This document shows positions 26,544 through 34,563 of a DNA stretch of 64,000 bases, in pieces; position 1 is the first letter of the stretch, and each line of letters opens with the position of its first letter. The DNA is from CAYXLI01 sp964464925 (GTDB lineage: Bacteria; Acidobacteriota; Terriglobia; Bryobacterales; Bryobacteraceae): NCBI GenBank assembly GCA_964464925.1, contig CAYXLI010000024.1:28549-92548 (forward strand). Direction: 5' to 3'. The notes below the pieces were generated by a model, which saw nothing but the letters and a program-made list of their open reading frames with translations, was not told where the DNA came from and ran no database searches. The position numbers and the translations under genes were made by a program.

Positions 26544-27778
26544 TAGCGGTCGGTATCTCCTAGTACAAAGTCCATGCTGCCCATGGCAGCGATCGTGTCA
26601 GCGATTAACTGGCCCTCGATCATTGCCGGCAACACCTGCAGGTTGCCGAAGCTCGGCGTACGCATGAAGACGCGGAACGGCTTGGCGGTGCCATCACTGA
26701 CGACGTAGTAGCCGATCTCCCCGCGGGGCGATTCGACGGTCTGATAGACCTCGCCCGGAGGAACACGGATGCCTTCGGTGACAATTTTGAAGTGATAGAT
26801 GAGCGCTTCCATCTGCGTCTTCATCTTTTCGCGATCCGGGAGCATGACCTTCGGCGCAGCAGCCTGCCAAGGTCCATTCGGCATACCTTCCAGGGCCTGC
26901 TTCACGATCTTGGCGCTCTCACGAAGCTCTACCATGCGGACGCGGTAACGGGCCCACACGTCATTGTCGGTGTGGGTAGCGACGCTCCAGTTGAAATCGC
27001 CGTAGCTGGAGTAGGGCTCGTCTTTGCGGACGTCCCACGGGATGCCTGCGGCGCGGACCATGGGGCCGGAGCCCCCAAGATCGATCAACTCTTCGATCGG
27101 CATGCCGCCCACGCCTTTGACACGGCGCATCCAGATGGGATTGCTATTCAGAAGCGATTCGTACTCATCGACTTTACTGGGGAAAGCGTCGATGAACTTG
27201 CCGACGACCTTGTGCCAGTTGCGAGGAGGCTCCAGTGCGAGCCCGCCGATCCGGATGTAGCTGGTCATGAGCCGCTGGCCGGAGAAGAATTCGAAAATAC
27301 GGAGGATGTCTTCGCGCTCGCGGAAGCAGTAAAAGAACATCGACATGGCTCCCATGTCGAGTGCGTGGGTGCCGAGCCAGACCAGGTGGCTGTTGATACG
27401 GGTCAGCTCACAGAGGAGGACGCGCATCCACTGGGCGGCCTTCGGAATTTCCAGTTGGAGGAGCTTTTCAACAGCAAGTGCGTAGCAGAGATTGTTCGAA
27501 AGATTCGAAAGATAATCGACGCGATCGGTAAGCGGCGTCACCTGCGCCCAATTTTTGGATTCGCACTGCTTCTCAATGCCCGTGTGGAGATAGCCGATAT
27601 CAGGAACGGCGCTGGTGATGGTTTCGCCATCCAACTCGATCAGAACGCGAAGCACGCCATGGGTAGACGGGTGCTGCGGACCCATGTTGAGGGTCATGCG
27701 GCGCGTTCCGGTTTCGGTTGGTACGGAGGGATCAGCCTCAAGAGTTGCGGAGCCGGTGGGGATAGCTGGGTCGCTCAT
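26543..27778 (-). CDS. nuoD: NADH-quinone oxidoreductase subunit D
   Basis: 411 residues, 49-kDa-type subunit forming the quinone site with NuoB. MTLNMGPQHPSTHGVLR near the N-terminus, RPPGEVYQ-like RVPPGEVYQTVESPRGEIGYYVVSDG and the final DFVLGDTDR are all present. An extra N-terminal stretch of about 27 residues precedes the conserved start. It follows nuoC by 2 bp. NuoD and NuoC are separate genes here, not fused. Confidence 0.97.
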   Translation of the reverse strand: MSDPAIPTGSATLEADPSVPTETGTRRMTLNMGPQHPSTHGVLRVLIELDGETITSAVPDIGYLHTGIEKQCESKNWAQVTPLTDRVDYLSNLSNNLCYALAVEKLLQLEIPKAAQWMRVLLCELTRINSHLVWLGTHALDMGAMSMFFYCFREREDILRIFEFFSGQRLMTSYIRIGGLALEPPRNWHKVVGKFIDAFPSKVDEYESLLNSNPIWMRRVKGVGGMPIEELIDLGGSGPMVRAAGIPWDVRKDEPYSSYGDFNWSVATHTDNDVWARYRVRMVELRESAKIVKQALEGMPNGPWQAAAPKVMLPDREKMKTQMEALIYHFKIVTEGIRVPPGEVYQTVESPRGEIGYYVVSDGTAKPFRVFMRTPSFGNLQVLPAMIEGQLIADTIAAMGSMDFVLGDTDR

Positions 27779-27780
27779 GG

Positions 27781-28269
27781 CTATTCGTCCTTGTAGTCGT
27801 ACTTATGGCCGTGGACGGGGTAATCCTTACGGAGCGGGTAGCCGTCCCAGCCCTCGGGCATCATGATCCGGGTGAGGTTCGGATGATTGCGGAACACGAT
27901 TCCGAAGAGGTCGTAGGTCTCACGCTCGTACCAGTTTGCGCCCTTGTAGACCGAGCAAATGGACTCGATCCCGGGGTTCTCACCGCTCACTTTTACCTTG
28001 AGGCGAAGACGCTCATTCTTCTCCATCGAATGGAGGAAATAAACGACTTCGAAGCGGGGCTCCATGGGGTACCAGTCGAGGCCGGTAATGCCGCTCAGGC
28101 GGTTAAACTTCTGTTCTTGCTTCAGGTAGCGGCAGACGTCGACGATTCGCGAGGCTTCCACTTCAAGTGTGAGCTGGTCGACGTACCACGTGCCACCCGT
28201 TAACGCGGCAGCATCGAAGGCGTGCAGGGCTGCTGCGACGGGGCGTTCGAGAATATTTTCAGGCAGCAT
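27781..28269 (-). CDS. nuoC: NADH-quinone oxidoreductase subunit C
   Basis: 162 residues, 30-kDa subunit of the peripheral arm. WYERETYDLFGIVFRNHPNLTRI and the C-terminal GYPLRKDYP are the family signature. The start at 28269 lies 11 bp inside the end of nuoA. The usual order is nuoA-nuoB-nuoC, and this direct overlap shows nuoB has been removed or was never here. Confidence 0.97.
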   Translation of the reverse strand: MLPENILERPVAAALHAFDAAALTGGTWYVDQLTLEVEASRIVDVCRYLKQEQKFNRLSGITGLDWYPMEPRFEVVYFLHSMEKNERLRLKVKVSGENPGIESICSVYKGANWYERETYDLFGIVFRNHPNLTRIMMPEGWDGYPLRKDYPVHGHKYDYKDE

Positions 28270-28681
28270 GTTTCTGTGTCTGGGAGACGGGCTCGGACTC
28301 TTCCGCCTCTTCCGTAGTCCAGTTCAGCACTCCCTTTTTCCAGATGTAGAAGAAGCCGCAGAGGACCAGAACAATGAAGAGGAGCATTTCGACGAAACCG
28401 AAGAACTTCAGGTCGCGGTAGACGACGGCCCACGGATACAGGAATATGGCTTCGATATCGAACAGGATGAATACCATCGCGACGAGGTAGAACTTGACGC
28501 TGAAACGCTCGCGTGCCGAACCGGTCGGAGTGATACCGCATTCGTACGGCGTATCCTTCACACGGTTACGAACCTTCTTGCCAAGCGCATAGGAGGCGCC
28601 GACGAGTCCGGCGGCAACGGCAAGCGCAATGACAACCTGGGTGAGGACGGGGAAATAGATCTCCGGTAAGTTTGTCGGCAT
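28259..28681 (-). CDS. nuoA: NADH-quinone oxidoreductase subunit A
   Basis: 140 residues, membrane subunit with three transmembrane segments (about 10-30, 68-88, 95-115). The loop KDTPYECGITPTGSARERFSVKFYLVAMVFILFDIEAIFLYPWA contains the conserved Cys and acidic residues near the quinone chamber. First gene of the nuo run, about 35 bp downstream of the predicted transcription start. Confidence 0.97.
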   Translation of the reverse strand: MPTNLPEIYFPVLTQVVIALAVAAGLVGASYALGKKVRNRVKDTPYECGITPTGSARERFSVKFYLVAMVFILFDIEAIFLYPWAVVYRDLKFFGFVEMLLFIVLVLCGFFYIWKKGVLNWTTEEAEESEPVSQTQKHAA

Positions 28682-28696
28682 GGGTACAAAAGCGTA

Positions 28697-28709
28697 GGTT
28701 TCGGAAACC
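28697..28709. repeat. 13-bp palindrome in the nuoA leader
   Basis: GGTTTC-G-GAAACC is a perfect palindrome between the nuo transcription start and nuoA, and near the -35 position of the divergent thiS promoter. It could be an operator acting on both genes or a leader hairpin. No regulator is identified. Confidence 0.35.
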
Positions 28710-28722
28710 GGGGCTTACTTTG

Positions 28723-28752
28723 ACTATAATGATGGGCACGAGCGGGTGTCAA
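28723..28752 (-). promoter_or_regulatory. Sigma-70-type promoter of nuoACDEF, overlapping the thiS -10
   Basis: Minus strand: -35 TTGACA (28752-28747), 18-bp spacer, -10 TATAGT (28728-28723), start near 28716. On the plus strand TATAAT (28725-28730) is a perfect -10 for thiS, with a start near 28737 and no good -35. The two -10 boxes overlap by four bases, so the two polymerases cannot occupy the site together. Confidence 0.65.
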
Positions 28753-28761
28753 ACCGCACAG

Positions 28762-28986
28762 ATGGCAAACCTTACAACAGAAACGATTGAAATTGTTTTA
28801 AACGGCGAATGCCGGCGGATTCCGGGCGGTCTGAACGTCAGGCAAGTACTGGGAATTCTGGATATTCCGGTCGATCGGGTCGCGATCGAGATGAACCGGC
28901 AGATCGTTCGGCAGCGCGATTGGGACGCTACGGAAGTGCCGGCTGGAGCGCAATTGGAAGTGGTGATGTTCGTGGGCGGCGGCTAA
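28762..28986 (+). CDS. thiS: Sulfur carrier protein ThiS
   Basis: 74 residues, ubiquitin-fold sulfur carrier for the thiazole of thiamine. The sequence IVLNGECRRIPGGLNVRQVLGILDI, VAIEMNRQIV and the C-terminal VMFVGGG with a terminal Gly-Gly for adenylation and thiocarboxylation are diagnostic. The ATG at 28762 is preferred over upstream starts, which overlap the TATAAT box at 28725-28730. No thiG, thiF or other thi gene is adjacent; a MoaD-like carrier is the alternative. Confidence 0.85.
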   Translation: MANLTTETIEIVLNGECRRIPGGLNVRQVLGILDIPVDRVAIEMNRQIVRQRDWDATEVPAGAQLEVVMFVGGG

Positions 28987-29071
28987 GGTCCTCACCTGAA
29001 CCTCACTTAGCAGCTAACGTGCTGACATTACTGGGTTTCGTACTATAGAGGGAAACCCTGCCAGAGTCCTA

Positions 29072-29099
29072 TTGACTCCGCTGACGAGTCGAGTACAAT
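29072..29099 (+). promoter_or_regulatory. Promoter of the MerR-family gene
   Basis: TTGACT (29072-29077), 16-bp spacer, TACAAT (29094-29099), predicted start near 29106. This leaves a leader of about 30 bases with GGAAG 9 bp before the ATG at 29137. Confidence 0.6.
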
Positions 29100-29136
29100 T
29101 CAAAAGGCAGTTATTTCAAAACGGAAGCTGCGTTCA

Positions 29137-29643
29137 ATGTTCAAAACAAAAAAGACGCGTCCTGATGTGGCCCCCTCCTCCGCAGAAAAAACCTACGCCA
29201 GCAGCGACGTCGCAAGAATCGCGCAGGTCAGTTTGCGCCAACTGCAATGGTGGGATGAGCGGAAAGTAGTATCCCCGCGCCATGCAGCGCACAAACGCAT
29301 TTACCATCCGGAAGAAGTAGTCGAGGTTACAGTTATAGCGGAGTTACGCCGCAAAGGATTTTCTCTACAGAAAATTCGCCGGGTATTGCGATTTCTACAA
29401 AGAGAGATGGGCCGGCGCCTGGCGGATGTGCTAAATCCCGAATCCGATCTGCACTTGGTGACCGACGGGAAATCGATTTACCTGGAAGACAGTTCCGAGA
29501 AGATCATCGACATTATGAAGAACGCGAAGCAGCCGATGTTTCTGGTGTGTGTATCGGACCAGGTCCGGCGGCTGAGCGCGGCGCCGAAGAAGCCAGTGAG
29601 GGCAGAGACGCAAGTGGCGGCAAAGAAAGTACGCGTGGTTTAG
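29137..29643 (+). CDS. MerR-family transcriptional regulator
   Basis: 168 residues. A MerR-type winged HTH lies at about 20-85 (TYASSDVARIAQVSLRQLQWWDERKVVSP, RIYHPEEVVEVTVIAELRRKGFSLQKIRRVLRFLQ). The C-terminal part is short (YLEDSSEKIIDIMKNAKQPMFLVCV) with no Cys-based metal site and no long coiled coil, so the inducer is not predictable. The C-terminus is Lys/Ala-rich. It stands alone with its own promoter. Confidence 0.9.
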   Translation: MFKTKKTRPDVAPSSAEKTYASSDVARIAQVSLRQLQWWDERKVVSPRHAAHKRIYHPEEVVEVTVIAELRRKGFSLQKIRRVLRFLQREMGRRLADVLNPESDLHLVTDGKSIYLEDSSEKIIDIMKNAKQPMFLVCVSDQVRRLSAAPKKPVRAETQVAAKKVRVV

Positions 29644-29680
29644 GTTTAAAGAAGACGCAATCCAAGTTCCTACTCCAAAT

Positions 29681-29707
29681 GGGCGGTTCCGCGGGTCGGG
29701 GCCGCCC
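29681..29707 (+). terminator. Possible terminator hairpin after the MerR gene
   Basis: GGGCGG (29681-29686) pairs with CCGCCC (29702-29707) around a GC-rich 15-base loop, followed by TTCCTATTT rather than a clean T-run. It is 38 bp after the MerR stop. Weak as an intrinsic terminator. Confidence 0.3.
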
Positions 29708-29769
29708 TTCCTATTTACAGGGGTGCGGAAAATTGCAGCAGGCGCTCGCGCCTTCTGTCTAAAGGCCCG

Positions 29770-29957
29770 AGGCGACATGGATATGCCCGCACCGCCCGGC
29801 GTTCCAGAATTGGCAGCGTAATCGCTCCGGCCACACGTCGCCCAGAGTACGGTGGTCAAAACTCCGAGGCTGTGCGCGACCAAGAGGACCGGATCTTCCG
29901 AAGCCTGGATGCACTCATTTGAGACGCGGAATCCATCGGTCGGGATCCGGCGCCAGC
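29770..29957 (-). pseudogene. Frameshifted remnant of an RBBP9/YdeN-like alpha/beta hydrolase
   Basis: The minus strand of this otherwise gene-free 315-bp stretch (29644-29958) encodes hydrolase fragments in three different frames. In order they are APDPDRWIPRL, then ECIQASEDPVLLVAHSLG with a nucleophile-elbow serine followed by VLTTVLWA, then RRVAGAITLPILERR. These line up with consecutive parts of RBBP9/YdeN serine hydrolases (PDxxxW, the VAHSLG elbow, VAGAL). At least two frameshifts and missing ends mean no functional product. The remnant begins right at the stop of the 29959-30531 gene. Confidence 0.6.
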
Positions 29958-29958
29958 T

Positions 29959-30531
29959 TCAAAACGCGGGTTCCCCTTTGTACAGCAGCTTGGCTGTATC
30001 GTATTCCACAACACGGTCAGGACCGCGAACGCCGGGTACATAGATCTCGAAGCTGAGTTTCTTGGCGCCTTCTATGCGGGGGAAGACCAACCGGAGAGTC
30101 CGATCCGTAGAGGAGGGCGGGAAGTACATCGTCATCTTCACGCGCTTCTTGTCGACGACCAGGAACGACTTTTCCATGTCGCGCATTTCGCCGGGGTCGG
30201 TCAAACCGCTGAAGTCGGGCAGCTTGATGGCGAGGACGGAGAATTTGCCGGCGTTGTCCTCTTTCCAGAGACGGTATTCCTGAGCCAGAGGGTCCATGCC
30301 GGCCTGCTTCCGGCGCCGCATTTCTTCTTCGGCCAAGGAGCAAGGCTGTGCCGAAGCGAGGTAAACAGAGACATCGGGATCGTCTATTTGCGGATGGAGT
30401 GGGACAGCCTTTGCGGCCCAAGGAGATTGCTGCACGACCGCGAGTACTTCGCGGTTGGACCATTCCTGGGGCGGCTTAGCTTCCCAGAATGGTGCTTGCA
30501 GAAGCAGGAAGGCTAGGAGGAACAGATGCAT
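29959..30531 (-). CDS. Secreted hypothetical protein
   Basis: 190 residues. A signal peptide (MHLFLLAFLLLQAPFWEA) precedes KPPQEWSNREVLAVVQQSPWAAKAVPL, a motif I recall from secreted acidobacterial hypotheticals of unknown function. The rest is beta-rich (VSVYLASAQPC, KFSVLAIKLPDF, RLVFPRIEGAKKLSFEIYVPGV). Divergent from the mutarotase-fold gene with about 36 bp between starts. Confidence 0.8.
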   Translation of the reverse strand: MHLFLLAFLLLQAPFWEAKPPQEWSNREVLAVVQQSPWAAKAVPLHPQIDDPDVSVYLASAQPCSLAEEEMRRRKQAGMDPLAQEYRLWKEDNAGKFSVLAIKLPDFSGLTDPGEMRDMEKSFLVVDKKRVKMTMYFPPSSTDRTLRLVFPRIEGAKKLSFEIYVPGVRGPDRVVEYDTAKLLYKGEPAF

Positions 30532-30567
30532 GCCGGACCTGCTTCGATTATGCTACGTAAGCGAACC

Positions 30568-31590
30568 ATGACCGAAGTCACTTATCGAAACCGTAAAGCC
30601 GTACAGATTGAAAACAGCTCGCTGCGAGTTACGGTGCTCCGCGAAGGCGGGCACATTGCCGAGATCCTGCACAAAGCGAGCGGGGTGAATCCGCTGTGGA
30701 CACCTCCGTGGACTTCGATTGAGCCGTCTTCCTATGACCGCGGGAAGCACCCTGAGTATGGCAGTGATGCCGAAAGTAAGCTGCTGGCCGGAATCATGGG
30801 GCACAACGCATGCATCGATGTGTTCGGCGGTGTGTCAGAGAGCGAGGCCGCAGCAGGCATGACCGTGCATGGAGAGGCATCGGTTGCGCCATATTCCTGC
30901 GAAGCGCGCGATGGCGGACTGCACACACAATGCGAACTGCCCGGAGCACAGCTTACATTCGGGAGATTCCTGCGTCTGGAGGGAGACCAGGTGCTGATTC
31001 GGGAGACAGTGCACAATCTCGGTGCGTGGGACCGGCCGATCGCCTGGACGCAGCACGTGACGATGGGGCCTCCCTTCCTTGAGCATGGCGAAACGCAGTT
31101 CCGTGTGCCCGGAACGAAGTCGAAGGTATATGAGGCAGAGTTCGGCGATACCTATGTGAGCGGCGCGGAGTTCGACTGGCCACTAGCTCCTCTGAAGAAA
31201 GGCGGACGGATGGATTTGCAGGTCTATACGAAAGCGCCGGTCTCCGGCGGATATACGGCGCACATGCTGGATCCGCACAGAGAGAAGGGATATTTTAAGG
31301 CGTATTCGCCAAAGACAAAGGTTCTATTCGGATACGAGTGGCCGCGTGTGGATTTCCCGTGGCTGGGGATCTGGGAAGAGAATCACTCACGCACCAATCC
31401 CCCATGGAACGGAAAAGCGGTCACCCGCGGCATGGAATTCGGAGCGTCTCCGATGCCGGAAACGCGGAAGCAAATGATCGACCGGCGTGAGTTGTTCGGC
31501 GTGCCTGGATACCGGTGGGCGCCGGCGAAACAGGCACTTACCGTGGAGTACAAGGCGTTTATCAGGACCGCGGAAACGATCGGTGATTGA
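30568..31590 (+). CDS. Aldose 1-epimerase-like (galactose mutarotase fold) protein
   Basis: 340 residues. The N-terminus (RKAVQIENSSLRVTVLREGGHIAEILHKASGVNPLW) and later ETVHNLGAWDRPIAWTQHVTMGPPF fit the beta-sandwich of galactose mutarotase-like proteins. The catalytic His/Glu pair of GalM was not assigned with certainty, so the substrate is open. An in-frame ATG at 30550 is an alternative start; neither has a strong ribosome site. Convergent with the MFS transporter gene, 2 bp between stops, hinting at a shared sugar theme. Confidence 0.8.
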   Translation: MTEVTYRNRKAVQIENSSLRVTVLREGGHIAEILHKASGVNPLWTPPWTSIEPSSYDRGKHPEYGSDAESKLLAGIMGHNACIDVFGGVSESEAAAGMTVHGEASVAPYSCEARDGGLHTQCELPGAQLTFGRFLRLEGDQVLIRETVHNLGAWDRPIAWTQHVTMGPPFLEHGETQFRVPGTKSKVYEAEFGDTYVSGAEFDWPLAPLKKGGRMDLQVYTKAPVSGGYTAHMLDPHREKGYFKAYSPKTKVLFGYEWPRVDFPWLGIWEENHSRTNPPWNGKAVTRGMEFGASPMPETRKQMIDRRELFGVPGYRWAPAKQALTVEYKAFIRTAETIGD

Positions 31591-31592
31591 GC

Positions 31593-32930
31593 CTATATCT
31601 TTTCCGGCTTGAACCCGCCCCGGCTGCGGTCGTAGAGCCATATGGCGCCAAACACGATCAGCAGCACGGCGGGGCAGAGCGCAACATAGCGAAAGCTCGT
31701 CTGGGAGGCGATCGTCAGCACCTGATTCAACGCATCGCCCTGCAATGCGTTGAAGGCCTGGTCGCCGCCGGCAGCCTGGATCTTTGCGTGATCGAAGATC
31801 TTGCCCATGGCTGGGAGAACAAAGTAAATGGACAGGGTTCCTGCCGTTCCCATCAGCCCCATGAGCAACGAACCGCCGCGCGGGAAGCGTTCGCTTGCCG
31901 CCGCCAACATGGTCGGCCAGAGATAGCAGACACCGGTTCCCCAGACGGTGGCGGCCAAGAGGCCGGTCACCGGAGAATTCGCGATGCTCAAAAGCAGGAG
32001 ACCAGCCGACGCGAGAGCGCAGGACACCCACAACAAGCCGACGGGAGAGAGCTTGTGCGCCATGGTGCCCGCAAAGTGGCGCATCACGAACATCAAACCG
32101 CTCACGTAGATCAGAAGCCAGATCCCTTGCATCCCGACGGTTCGGGTGAGCGCCATATCCACCCACTGCCCGGGCGCAAGTTCGGAGGCAGCAGTGAGAA
32201 ACATGGTCAGGAACCATACGATGAAGAACGGCCGCAGAACTTCGCGGAACATTCCGCGCGCGGATACGCCCGAGGCAACTCGTTCCGTCGGCGGGAAGTT
32301 CGCGGTGAGACAGAGAAAGCCGAACGTGATCGCCGGGATGAGCACGATGCCGAGTTTCACCTGCCAGTTGAACCCAAGGCGGCCGATGGCGATTCCGATC
32401 AAACCTCCGAGAATGATGCCGCCCGGCCACCACGCATGCAGCACGTTCAGGCGCGCGGTCTTTTCGTCGGGATACAAGGTGGTGGTGAGCGGGTTGATTA
32501 CGGTTTCCACCAATCCCCAGCCGATGCCGGTGATCACCATACCGGCCCAGATCACGTTGTATACGGCGGCTCCAGTGGCAATGCGGCCAGCGAAAATAAC
32601 GGTTAGGGTGCCGGCGAGGAAGCAGAGGCTGGACAGGCTGAGAAGGCGGCCCATGCCGAGGTAATCGAGCAGAGGGCTTCCAATAGCGATGGTGAAGGCG
32701 AAGCCGAGGAAGGCGACACCCAGGACCGAGCCAATCATCTCGGCTGAGCGGAGTTTATCAATGGGATCAAAGAACGTGGTCTGCAGATCGGCCGCGATGC
32801 TGCTGCGGATTCCGAAACTGAGCCCCGCGGTAACGAGAGCGAGGACGCTGATGACGAAAAGGTACTGCTTGTTGTAGGCTGCGTGCCGATCGACCGCAGT
32901 TTGGGTGGCGCTCACGACGGAAGCACTCAT
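31593..32930 (-). CDS. MFS transporter, sugar permease-like
   Basis: 445 residues with about 12 hydrophobic segments. The first cytosolic loop DYLGMGRLLSLSSL and the paired halves fit the major facilitator superfamily; the helix 4-5 part (VETVINPLTTTLYPDEKTARLNVLHAWWPGGIILGGL) resembles FucP-type sugar/H+ symporters. Substrate unknown. Followed 16 bp after by no further minus-strand gene, and preceded by the 176-aa gene ending 16 bp upstream, so an operon with 33505-34542 is plausible. Confidence 0.9.
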   Translation of the reverse strand: MSASVVSATQTAVDRHAAYNKQYLFVISVLALVTAGLSFGIRSSIAADLQTTFFDPIDKLRSAEMIGSVLGVAFLGFAFTIAIGSPLLDYLGMGRLLSLSSLCFLAGTLTVIFAGRIATGAAVYNVIWAGMVITGIGWGLVETVINPLTTTLYPDEKTARLNVLHAWWPGGIILGGLIGIAIGRLGFNWQVKLGIVLIPAITFGFLCLTANFPPTERVASGVSARGMFREVLRPFFIVWFLTMFLTAASELAPGQWVDMALTRTVGMQGIWLLIYVSGLMFVMRHFAGTMAHKLSPVGLLWVSCALASAGLLLLSIANSPVTGLLAATVWGTGVCYLWPTMLAAASERFPRGGSLLMGLMGTAGTLSIYFVLPAMGKIFDHAKIQAAGGDQAFNALQGDALNQVLTIASQTSFRYVALCPAVLLIVFGAIWLYDRSRGGFKPEKI

Positions 32931-32945
32931 GTTCGCCGTATAGTA

Positions 32946-33476
32946 TCAGACGCGGCGCACTAAAAACTCAATTATTTCGATTGTCGCGGCTTCCAACTGG
33001 CGAACCAGTGTGGAATAGGTGAGAAGAGCCGCGGCTTCACGGATGTGACCGGGGGGCACGGTGGCGCGGAAGACGTCCATTTTATCGCGGTAGGAGTAAT
33101 TCTGATAGTCCGGAGAGGGAGCGACCTCGATCAGTTTGTCCCAGAAGCTGGTTCGTTTCAGCAAGCGGCGCTTCACGGCAGCTTCCTTGGGAATGGGAAT
33201 ACGAGCCAAGTGCCCGCTGAGGACGATCTGCGTACAGCGCTCACCGCTAAACGGGATGGATGGATCGGGATCAGGGAACGAAGAGAGGAGGACAGCCAAC
33301 TCGTCCACCTGCAGTTCCAAGGATTGCCAACGATAACGGGAGAGTCCGTGCACAATGGACCCACGGCGGAGAAGATCCTGAATGCGGGGCAGGTCCTTGC
33401 CGGTGGAAGCGAGAACCACGTCTACGAGCTCCCGCAGATCCAGATCCTGGGCGACGACGGGTGTTATGGCAATCAT
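32946..33476 (-). CDS. Unrecognised 176-aa protein
   Basis: I do not recognise a family. The sequence MIAITPVVAQDLDLRELVDVVLASTGKDLPRIQDLL starts at 33476 with GGAAG 9 bp upstream; longer starts would run into the epimerase gene and read as noise. It is soluble, Arg/Leu-rich and helical (KEAAVKRRLLKRTSFWDKLIEV). It lies 28 bp after the TIM-barrel epimerase and 16 bp before the MFS gene on the same strand. Confidence 0.65.
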   Translation of the reverse strand: MIAITPVVAQDLDLRELVDVVLASTGKDLPRIQDLLRRGSIVHGLSRYRWQSLELQVDELAVLLSSFPDPDPSIPFSGERCTQIVLSGHLARIPIPKEAAVKRRLLKRTSFWDKLIEVAPSPDYQNYSYRDKMDVFRATVPPGHIREAAALLTYSTLVRQLEAATIEIIEFLVRRV

Positions 33477-33504
33477 GCCCGCGTCTTCCGAACTGATCCG
33501 GACT

Positions 33505-34542
33505 CTAACCGTGCGAGGCAGAAGCTCCCCTCCAGCGAACGCCCACGCCGAGCGTCTTCTTCGCGTATTCGAATCCTCTTTCGAGATCCCTGCGCTGCTG
33601 CTCACGCAGTGCACTGACGTATTCGGCGGGCGGATGTTCGAGGCCATCCTCTACTACCATGTAGCCCATGAACGGGTGCCCCTTCCTCGCCAGCTCGACG
33701 AAACGCGCGAATTCGCCGGCGTTCGCGTTTGGGAAAGCTTTCCAGAAGTCCGGCTCGAGATACGGCAGAACCTTCGGCGGACGGCCCGTGATGTTTTCGA
33801 GTTGCATGGTGCTGCCGGGGCACAGTTCGCGAAAGCGGGCTACAAAGCGTTTCAAGTCGACGATGCCGTCGCCAAGTGCGACCCACTGAGCGGCGGCGCC
33901 CCGCGGATGCTCAAAGACAACGGAATCGCGAATGTGGGTTGTTACGGTGTAAGGGCCCAGGATCTCAAGCGTGACGAGAGGATCCTCAATGACCCACATC
34001 GGATTGCCCGTATCAAGGCAGGCGGACACGTAATCTTTACCGGCTTCTTCGATGAGCGTCCGCAGTTCGCGCGCTTGCATGTCTCCGGAATGATTCTCGA
34101 CGGCGATCTTGACGCCCAGATCGAGCGCGAGAGAGCGTACCTTCTTCAACTCGGCGACGGTTGCCGCGATGTGCTGCTCCATGGGGCGAGTGAGACGGTC
34201 ATTGGAGTTGCCCATATAGCAGCGCATCGATTTTGCACCGGCGGCGTGCGACACGCGCAGACCCAGTGTGAGGTATTCGGATGGCGATCCGTTTTTTGCA
34301 CTCCACGCAACAGAGGTAGGGCAGATGCAGCCGATACCGCCATCGATCTGGATTCCGAGGCGCGCGGCCTGGTCCTTCAGCTTGGCGAGGTAAGGGGGCT
34401 CGAAGCTTTCATAGACGTCGAGACTGGATAGCTGGATGGAGTCGAGCTTCTGTTGCGCAGCGTAGTCAATCAGCCGCGGCGCCTTCCAATCGAACGCACG
34501 GAGAGAATAAGAATCGAACCCAAGCAGAATGCCTGCCAACAT
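33505..34542 (-). CDS. Sugar phosphate isomerase/epimerase (xylose isomerase-like TIM barrel)
   Basis: 345 residues. The AP-endonuclease-2/xylose isomerase-like fold is shown by KIAVENHSGD, ACLDTGNPMWV, VTTHIRDS and STMQLENITG, giving the Glu-Asp-His-Glu metal-site pattern. Acts on a sugar or cyclitol; substrate unknown. The start at 34542 (MLAGILLGFDSYSLRAF) is chosen because this ATG coincides with the predicted transcription start (TATGAT -10 six bases upstream), suggesting a leaderless mRNA. Confidence 0.88.
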   Translation of the reverse strand: MLAGILLGFDSYSLRAFDWKAPRLIDYAAQQKLDSIQLSSLDVYESFEPPYLAKLKDQAARLGIQIDGGIGCICPTSVAWSAKNGSPSEYLTLGLRVSHAAGAKSMRCYMGNSNDRLTRPMEQHIAATVAELKKVRSLALDLGVKIAVENHSGDMQARELRTLIEEAGKDYVSACLDTGNPMWVIEDPLVTLEILGPYTVTTHIRDSVVFEHPRGAAAQWVALGDGIVDLKRFVARFRELCPGSTMQLENITGRPPKVLPYLEPDFWKAFPNANAGEFARFVELARKGHPFMGYMVVEDGLEHPPAEYVSALREQQRRDLERGFEYAKKTLGVGVRWRGASASHG

Positions 34543-34548
34543 GTGGGC

Positions 34549-34558
34549 ATCATACAAT
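34549..34558. promoter_or_regulatory. Overlapping divergent -10 boxes, probably leaderless
   Basis: Minus strand TATGAT (34554-34549) places +1 exactly at the A of the ATG at 34542. Plus strand TACAAT (34553-34558) places +1 at 34565, one base into the GTG at 34564. Neither gene has a Shine-Dalgarno sequence. No good -35 was found for either. Confidence 0.4.
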
Positions 34559-34563
34559 ACAAC

